Origin: Botrytis cinerea B05.10
Taxonomy: Eukaryota > Ascomycota > Leotiomycetes > Helotiales > Sclerotiniaceae
DNA: 64,000 nt
Assembly (NCBI RefSeq): GCF_000143535.2
Contig: NC_037321.1
Coordinates: 2,288,959-2,352,958 of the forward strand
Direction: 5' to 3'
Shown here: positions 58,082-64,000 of the stretch, piece after piece
Position numbering within the stretch: position 1 is the stretch's first letter
How the letters are laid out: each line of letters starts with the position of its first letter
The notes under the pieces: model-generated
What the model saw: only the letters and a program-made list of their open reading frames with translations
Told to the model about the DNA's origin: nothing
The model's database searches: none
Made by a program: the position numbers and the translations under genes

Positions 58082-58290
58082 AACTTATTCCTATAACTAG
58101 AATTAGCGATAAACATAGATGAAGAACAATTGTATTGAAAACAATGCTGGCCCACACTTTACGTGTGATTCCCACCCACCCAGGCTATAGAGCAGCCTTG
58201 ACTCTCAGATAAAATAAAGCGTAGAAGTGATCAACAAAAGCTAATATATGAATTGTATTAGAATTGTTCTTAGCAGCAGACACTGAAGGA

Positions 58291-58444
58291 CTATCACTAG
58301 CAGGACGGTTCACTATCACTAGCAGGACGGTTCACTGTCACTAGCAGGACGGCTCACTGTCACTAGCAGGACGGTTCACTGTCACTAGCAGGACGGTTCA
58401 CTGTCACTAGCAGGACGGTTCACTGTCACTAGTAGGACGGTTCT
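58291..58444. repeat. 22-bp minisatellite, seven copies
   Basis: Seven head-to-tail copies of CACTGTCACTAGCAGGACGG plus TT, with few substitutions (TATCAC, ACGGCT, TAGTAG variants). The copies are contiguous with no unique spacers. Confidence 0.95.
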
Positions 58445-58515
58445 AAGTAGCAAATACTGTAAGACACAACTCTTGTATACAATACAATATAGGAGCAATT
58501 TCGATTCGTAATAGA

Positions 58516-58747
58516 TATTGTTCGATGGGGATAGAGAGAGACAGATGGCGATAGAAAGACAGCACTCGTATAGTCGTGATAAATGTTGTGCGATGGAGAT
58601 AGAGGGACAGATAGATGGCGATAGAAAGACAGCACTTGTATAGTCGTGATAAATGTTGTGTGATGGAGATAGAGGGATAGGTAGATGGTGATAGAAAGAT
58701 AGCACTCGTATAGTCGTGATAAATGTTGTGCGATAGAGATGGAAGGA
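58516..58747. repeat. 70-bp tandem repeat, about 3.3 copies
   Basis: Period 70: GATGGCGATAGAAAGACAGC recurs at 58544, 58614 and 58684 (with minor changes), each followed by ACTCGTATAGTCGTGATAAA and GTTGTGCGATGGAGATAG. It translates in all frames without stops on the minus strand, which explains the spurious overlapping ORFs there. Confidence 0.92.
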
Positions 58748-58787
58748 TGTCGAGACGGCGATGAAAATGGAGATGGAAGGATGTGGG

Positions 58788-58836
58788 GATGGCGATGGGG
58801 ATGGGGATGGCGATGGCGATGGCGATGGCGATGGAA
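58788..58836. repeat. (GATGGC/GATGGG)n hexanucleotide repeat
   Basis: Short run of GATGGC and GATGGG units directly after the 70-bp repeat array. It may have seeded or extended from the GATGGCGATAG start of those units. Confidence 0.85.
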
Positions 58837-58970
58837 ACAAGAGAAAGATAGTAAAGATGAGTAGATACAGTGTAGGTCAACGAACTTAATACTACTTAAG
58901 TAAGCATACTGATAAGCGAGACCAAATGCGGGAACCAACTACGAGCCACCTAATAAGTTCTCTTCGTTGG

Positions 58971-59041
58971 TGTAATCGTGGGTGCCCCACTTAAGCGCAT
59001 GCTGGCATGATAAAAGCATAAGTGGAGCACCCACGATTACA
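58971..59041. repeat. Inverted repeat, 23-bp arms, 25-bp spacer
   Basis: Left arm TGTAATCGTGGGTGCCCCAC then TTA (58971-58993); right arm its reverse complement with one mismatch (59019-59041). Read outward, both arms encode the same peptide: KWGTHDYT on the minus strand and KWSTHDYI on the plus strand. This indicates an inverted duplication of coding sequence rather than a terminator. Confidence 0.85.
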
Positions 59042-59523
59042 TCGAGAGAGATCCAAGTTCGACCCACGACCATCCAGACTGGACGGATCCAGAGCCGGAT
59101 TATGCAATACGAATTGACCCCGCATGTCAGTTCAAGGCTGTCATCACGAATGACTCGAGAAATATAAGGATACGCCGAATACTTGATAAGCATGACGAAC
59201 CAGACTCTCACGATGATATTGATATTCCGGTCTTCGATACTGCCGCAGCTAGATTGGGGAGATTCAGAGATTCTTTTCTACATCGACAGCTCACAGGACC
59301 TGATAAAGATGCATTATATATTATCTATATTGCCTCCGACGGATTCCACAAGCAGAAGATACCAAATACACCAGTAGACTCTCTACTAATAGCAGACACG
59401 ACACATCCTACCACCCGATACATTAAGTTACATATCATTGGGGCAAAATCCAAGATGGATATATCAAGAAAATTCCCCCAACATATCATGATATTTAGGA
59501 GGGGAAAGTTTTTACTCAGATAA
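59014..59523 (+). pseudogene. C-terminal fragment of an unknown protein
   Basis: Open frame of 169 codons after a TAA, without a usable start: KHKWSTHDYIERDPSSTHD, then CQFKAVITNDSRNIRIRRIL, FDTAAARLGRFRDSFLHRQL, DKDALYIIYIASDGFHKQKI and TTRYIKLHIIGAKSKMDI. Balanced composition and regular alternation of polar and hydrophobic residues look like real protein. No family was recognised. The start is lost at the inverted repeat. Confidence 0.45.
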
Positions 59524-60049
59524 TCTTGGCCGATGTCTCTAGATTCAAAGGAGAACAAAGGTCTCTAGTAGAATGTATTTGTTTAGTATACTATATAGAG
59601 CGTTATAAAGTTAAATAGGAATTTTATTACTTAGATATTATCGCATAAGAAAAACCCCGACTGTGAAGGATGGAACCCGTGATATCTGGCTCAGGCAGAA
59701 CCTCCACTACTGTTACCAGTCACGTGGCGCACACATATAATTGAGAACCGAAAGCGAAAATCTCTTTTTCTCTCTGTATAGAATCGTCCATAGTCTAATC
59801 TGAACCTACGCTTCCAAGCTCCTTGAACGTAGCCTCTCACATAGGCTAAGTTCTTAAAATATTAACTTACCTATTAAGGCTCTATTTACTTTAAAGACCC
59901 AACTTATAGGTCAGATACCCAGTAGGTGGGCTATTACCCACTGGGTCTTCGCTGTAGCCTACAGAGAATTGCCCGATGATAACAATTGGCCAAACGATGA
60001 TATTTACCCTGGCGTCGATGTCACAACCAATCAATCCAATAATCTTTTC
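59524..60049. other. Unassigned subtelomeric sequence
   Basis: About 0.5 kb of moderate GC before the AT-rich block. It contains CACGTGG and a TG-led stretch from ~59,703 that might be part of an LTR, but no second end was found. No gene supported. Confidence 0.35.
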
Positions 60050-60499
60050 AGCTTTGAGCAACATTCATTTACTTCTCCATAAATATTATAGCGAAATCAG
60101 AATTAGAATTAAAAAGCCTTAATACTCTTTTTTCATTTAAAATATTGAATATAAAATTAATCGAGTACATTAGTATTTCTTTATTCTATTAAAAATAAAT
60201 ATTTCACAATTTAGATTTACGAAACAATTGTATTTTTCAAAATCTTAAAAATCTTAAAATTATATATTTTACATTTTCAGTTTATAAAATGCTTTTATTA
60301 TTAAAAAATTCGAAAATCTCAAAATTATATATTTTATATCTCCGATTTACAAAAATCTTTATTATTGAAAAAATCAAAAATCTCAAAATTATATATTTCA
60401 AATCTTCAATTTGTGAAATACCTTTACTATTAAAAATCTAACTATTATTCCTAGGATTTTTTTGGTGGTCAACACCGGTGCTGACTCATTTTGACAGGG

Positions 60500-60541
60500 G
60501 GGTGGTGACCCAGCGAAAATCTCTCCAATTAATCACCACCC
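60500..60541. repeat. GC-rich hairpin in AT-rich block
   Basis: GGGTGGTGA (60500-60508) pairs with TCACCACCC (60533-60541) across a 24-base loop, in a small island of normal GC. It could be an end of a transposable element. Confidence 0.5.
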
Positions 60542-63251
60542 TTTCTAGCTTCAATTTGAAGCTTTTTGAAAATTTAAATAAATAAATAAATAAATAGAAA
60601 TTTAATTGAATTATATTTATTCAAAAATGAAAATAAAAAATCTATAACATTGAAGCATTTATATTGAATTGAAATAAAATTAGTTTTTAAGAGATTCAAA
60701 AGATTGAAGAAATGCTATAGTAATTTTCGAAGACAGAGGGGGAGTATTAGAATGAACAATAGCAATAAATCAACTAGTCAATTATAATATAATGACTTTT
60801 TATTATTCTTTTAAAATTATGAAAATTATATTATTTATATTTGTATAAAAAACGCTATCAATATAAAATAAATCCGTTAATCTCAAATCTCAATATCTGA
60901 AATACTATTTTATAAATACTCATAATAAAGCCCCTCTTTTTATATTTTATATCCTAAAAAGCTATTTATTTATATTCCAATTTATAATATAATATTTTAT
61001 ATTGTATTGCTATATTCCTATATATATATTATATATTAAAAGAAAAAATGCTTTAATATATTATAAATAATAAATATTATTGAAACTTATATATTCTGTC
61101 AAGGCACGGGTAAAGATGTATATCTGAGTGTCATCGCCGACCAATCGATGCTGGGGTTGTGGCGCTGGAGCCATGGGAGATTGAGGATTATAGGATTTGC
61201 AATTAATAAAATAGTAATATAGAACAAATCAATCTCCTTATAATTGTTGATTTATATATTTAAGAGTGTATATTGTAATAGGATATTGGAAGGTTTTTTA
61301 TTAACTAGAAATAAATAACAAATGTAAAGGAAAGAGTGTATAGGGATATAAAATTCGAAAACGATTTTTCTATTAATAAAGTTATAATCCATGGTTCCAC
61401 TATTTATAAAATTAATAAACAAAATAATCATATTAAATATAAGGGAGATTTCTATTGAGATTTTAAGAGATTTGTTATTTATTAATTTAAGATATAAAAG
61501 ATCCCTAAATATAATCAATCTTCTAATTTATAAAAGTAAATTTCTTACAAAGGATTTCGATTCGCAATTATAAATCGAGATTAATCTTTTAATATATCCA
61601 GTTGTAGAAATAAGCTTTTATTCTTTTTCGAATAAATAAAACCTTTGATATACTCTTCTAAATCAATCTTTTAAATAAGGTTAGAAGGAATTGGAAAGGT
61701 GTAGTGTAATGGTGTGGATAAGAAACGATTGATAAATGAAAACAGATTTTAATATAAAAGGATAGCAGCATTGCGATATAATTTGGGGTTTTAATATTAA
61801 TTGATTATTGAAATATAATTAATATAAGAGGTATATCTTATATTAATATTAGTATTAACATTATACTTTGCATTATTGATTTGTTTTTTTTTATAATTGT
61901 TTTTAATATAATCGAGCTTTTTATAATAAAAATAAAAATTGAGATTAATATATTACTTTTGAATATAACAAAATAAGGGATATTGATTTTGATAAACAGT
62001 ATCCAATTATATAAAATTGTTAAAAAGATTTGATATAAAAAGAATTGTAATAAAAATCTACTTTCTATTATAAGGTTTTGGTTGATTACAATTGAAATTG
62101 ATACCTTAATTCTTTTATTGACTATCGAAATAAATCTTTTTTTCCAAATCATTATATATATTTTACTATCAAATTGTTTATATATCAATATCAATAATAA
62201 AAAGTTTATTAAAACAATTAACCGAAATATCAATCAGTTTTTGAAAAACCTTGAATTTAAGATCAATGACTTATTATTTAATAGTTTTTTTATATTTTAT
62301 AACAAACTATTTAAACTTGATAATAAAGTTATCAAATAGAATCTTTTTCATTTTACACTTATTATAATCTATAAAGGCTTTTTATAAAAAATCGAAAGTT
62401 TGATATTGCTTATTCAATTTGCATTAGATATTTGCAACAATACACTATCCGGAGAACTAAAGATTGAAATTATACAGATTATCAATAATTGTATCGAAAT
62501 ATATTTGATTATTTGTATAAACAAAACTAAAGAATAAATTAACAAGGAATATAATCTTTTGAAATTCCGATTCATTTTTATAATTAATGATTAAACAACA
62601 ATTTATCATACTATAAAATACTATATATTGATTTTGACATTTTACAATATCTTACTCAATACTATTAAACTTTTTAAAAATAATAAAATACTTTCAATAA
62701 AACAGAATTTGCAGATTATTATAAATAGCAAATTTCAATATCTCAATTGTATCTTTCAATTCGATAATTTTCAATTGAGTATCGATAACTTGAATTTCTG
62801 TTGCAGTGGTTTGAGTTTGTAATAAACTTATAATCGATTCAATCAATTTAAATACAATTTAAACAATTACAAAATATATAGCATTTGAATTATTAAACAA
62901 ATCTATAAACAAAGAAATATTAGTTTCAATAAAATTGAAAATATAATTCAAGAAAAGGAATTATAGAGGTAGATTAGATATAAATACTTAAACAATTATT
63001 CTTAAGATATTCTTAAAATTGTAAAGTAATTTTGTAGAATTTTTAAATAATAATAATTAGAATATATAACAAGCTAATAATGAGTATAATCAATACAATC
63101 GAAATGCAATATCAATAAAGTTTTTAATTAATATAAAGTTGTAATAATTTCTTATAAAGATAATATAAACTATCAAAATATAAATAAAGATGTATATTGT
63201 ATCATAAGAATAAAAAAAGCTATAGAAAAGTGAGGCCCTAACTCCTATACA

Positions 63252-63753
63252 CCTGGTATTAACGTTTTATCTGGTATTAACTCGAATTTAAAGGTTTTAG
63301 AGTCTTTTATATATATATAATTATATTTTTATAATTCTGAGAAAAATTCTGACTTAATAATGATTTTTTTATTTTGCTAGCGTTCTTCCTTATTAAGTTC
63401 TATTTTTAGAATTTTATCTGGTATTAACTAATATCTCGCTTAATTTTAGAGCTAGCTTATTAAAAATAACTTTTTTGGACTTTTCAAAATAAATCGAATT
63501 GAATGATATATATTTTGTCCAAATCGGGCTTAGTTCGTTTTTGACTTAGAAAAATTAGAATTTCTTGATTTTTAATAAAACTTATTTAGGGTTTAAAAGC
63601 TTAAGGGCTAATGTTTTCGAGAAAGTTATAATATATTACTATAAGTAGATTTGAAAGCTGAATATTTTGGTGTAGCTTTTGTTATATATATATAAAATCT
63701 TATTTTTATTTTTAAGATTTATCTGGTATTAACAAAAATCATCTGGTATTAAC
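63252..63753 (+). repeat. Telomere-proximal TCTGGTATTAAC motif repeats
   Basis: The 12-mer TCTGGTATTAAC (first copy CCTGGTATTAAC) occurs five times in ~500 bp: 63252, 63270, 63417, 63722 and 63742, all in the same orientation. It comes as close pairs at 63252/63270 and 63722/63742. After the 63417 and 63742 copies the context TTAGAGCTAGC is also shared, suggesting a ~325-bp diverged tandem unit. Confidence 0.75.
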
Positions 63754-63893
63754 TCATTTCTTACGTAATATTAGAGCTAGCAATATAATAATAGTACTTT
63801 TGAAATATTTGAAGAATTTTGAGTTATATACCGTTTTCAAACTTTTCAAAAACTGGCTTTTAATTTAAATCACGTGAAAATCACATGATCTCA

Positions 63894-64000
63894 TAGGGTT
63901 AGGGTTAGGGTTAGGGTTAGGGTTAGGGTTAGGGTTAGGGTTAGGGTTAGGGTTAGGGTTAGGGTTAGGGTTAGGGTTAGGGTTAGGGTTAGGGTTAGGG
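63894..64000 (+). repeat. Telomere, (TTAGGG)n
   Basis: Uninterrupted TTAGGG repeats, about 17-18 units, running to the end of the window in the G-rich strand orientation expected for a right chromosome end. The repeat is the standard one of filamentous ascomycetes. It starts right after CATGATCTCA, so the telomere/subtelomere junction is captured. Confidence 0.98.

Larger units (their letters stand above)
60050..63893. other. AT-rich, RIP-like subtelomeric block
   Basis: About 3.8 kb of extremely AT-rich DNA up to the telomere. ORFs inside (61252-62822) are Ile/Asn/Lys/Leu/Phe strings caused by composition and carry no motif. Two patches of normal GC stand out: ~60,457-60,545 (GGTGGTCAACACCGGTGCTG, with GGGTGGTGA and TCACCACCC as a hairpin at 60500-60541) and ~61,094-61,186. 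The pattern is as expected for repeat-induced point mutation of duplicated subtelomeric sequence. Confidence 0.6.

Noticed and set aside
58291..58444. CRISPR-like array
   Set aside because: The 22-bp units are contiguous without spacers, and the genome is fungal; it is a minisatellite.
58385..58938. Three overlapping 145-169-codon minus-strand ORFs
   Set aside because: They are produced by the 70-bp and GATGGC repeats, which lack stops in several frames; peptide repeats mirror the DNA repeats.
59703..60010. Second LTR
   Set aside because: A TG-led start with CACGTGG is present, but no matching CA end, TATA box or duplicate was found.
61252..62822. AT-rich ORFs of 60-131 codons on both strands
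   Set aside because: Ile/Asn/Lys/Leu/Phe-only composition with no motif; expected from >80% AT DNA.

Overview
This window is the right-hand end of a chromosome of a filamentous ascomycete. Introns are short (about 50-100 bp) with GT..AG ends and CTAAC/CTGAC-type branch sites, genes sit on both strands without operons, and the last ~107 bases are a (TTAGGG)n telomere. Plant cell-wall hydrolases, F-box and RING families and AT-rich blocks that look RIP-mutated suggest a plant-associated Leotiomycete (Botrytis/Sclerotinia-like). That placement is inference, not proof.

Bases 1-46,000 are ordinary gene-bearing chromosome. In order they hold: a secreted GH5 exo-beta-1,3-glucanase (-), a cytochrome P450 (+), an F-box protein (+), a 61-residue three-exon microprotein (-), a GH45 endoglucanase (+), the NuA4 acetyltransferase Esa1 (-) divergent from the exonuclease Rex4 (+), a cyclopropane-fatty-acid synthase-like enzyme (-), RNase H2 subunit C (+), a DUF4385 protein (-), a festuclavine/agroclavine-dehydrogenase-like oxidoreductase (+), an M20 metallopeptidase (+), a RING-H2 protein (+), a phospholipase-D-like protein (+), MCM6 (-), a POT/PTR2 peptide transporter (+), an 84-residue cysteine-rich secreted protein (-) and a secreted SMP-30-like beta-propeller protein (+). 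Exon structures were joined by hand and checked for phase and reading-frame closure.

From ~46.8 kb the sequence becomes subtelomeric. Two diverged copies of a ~0.7 kb inverted-repeat element lie there, the second split by a 1,012-bp element with its own 23-bp terminal inverted repeats. They are followed by a pogo/Fot1-type transposase relic, an F-box-like gene, a lysine-rich orphan gene, a solo-LTR candidate, an OrsD-like zinc-finger relic and a BTB-domain relic joined in frame to a coiled-coil and retrotransposon Gag-like tail. The intron of that last gene is filled by a ~300-bp TTTCTC microsatellite. Next come a 532-residue orphan ORF, three different tandem repeats, an inverted repeat whose two arms encode the same peptide, and ~3.8 kb of extremely AT-rich DNA with a recurring TCTGGTATTAAC motif, running into the telomere.

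The genes do not form one pathway. The left part mixes housekeeping genes (DNA replication and repair, chromatin, RNA processing) with secreted enzymes. The right part is a fast-evolving chromosome end built from duplicated, mutated and chimeric pieces. The most noteworthy items are the BTB-Gag chimera, the nested element pair, the cysteine-rich secreted protein, the microprotein and the subtelomeric motif array.
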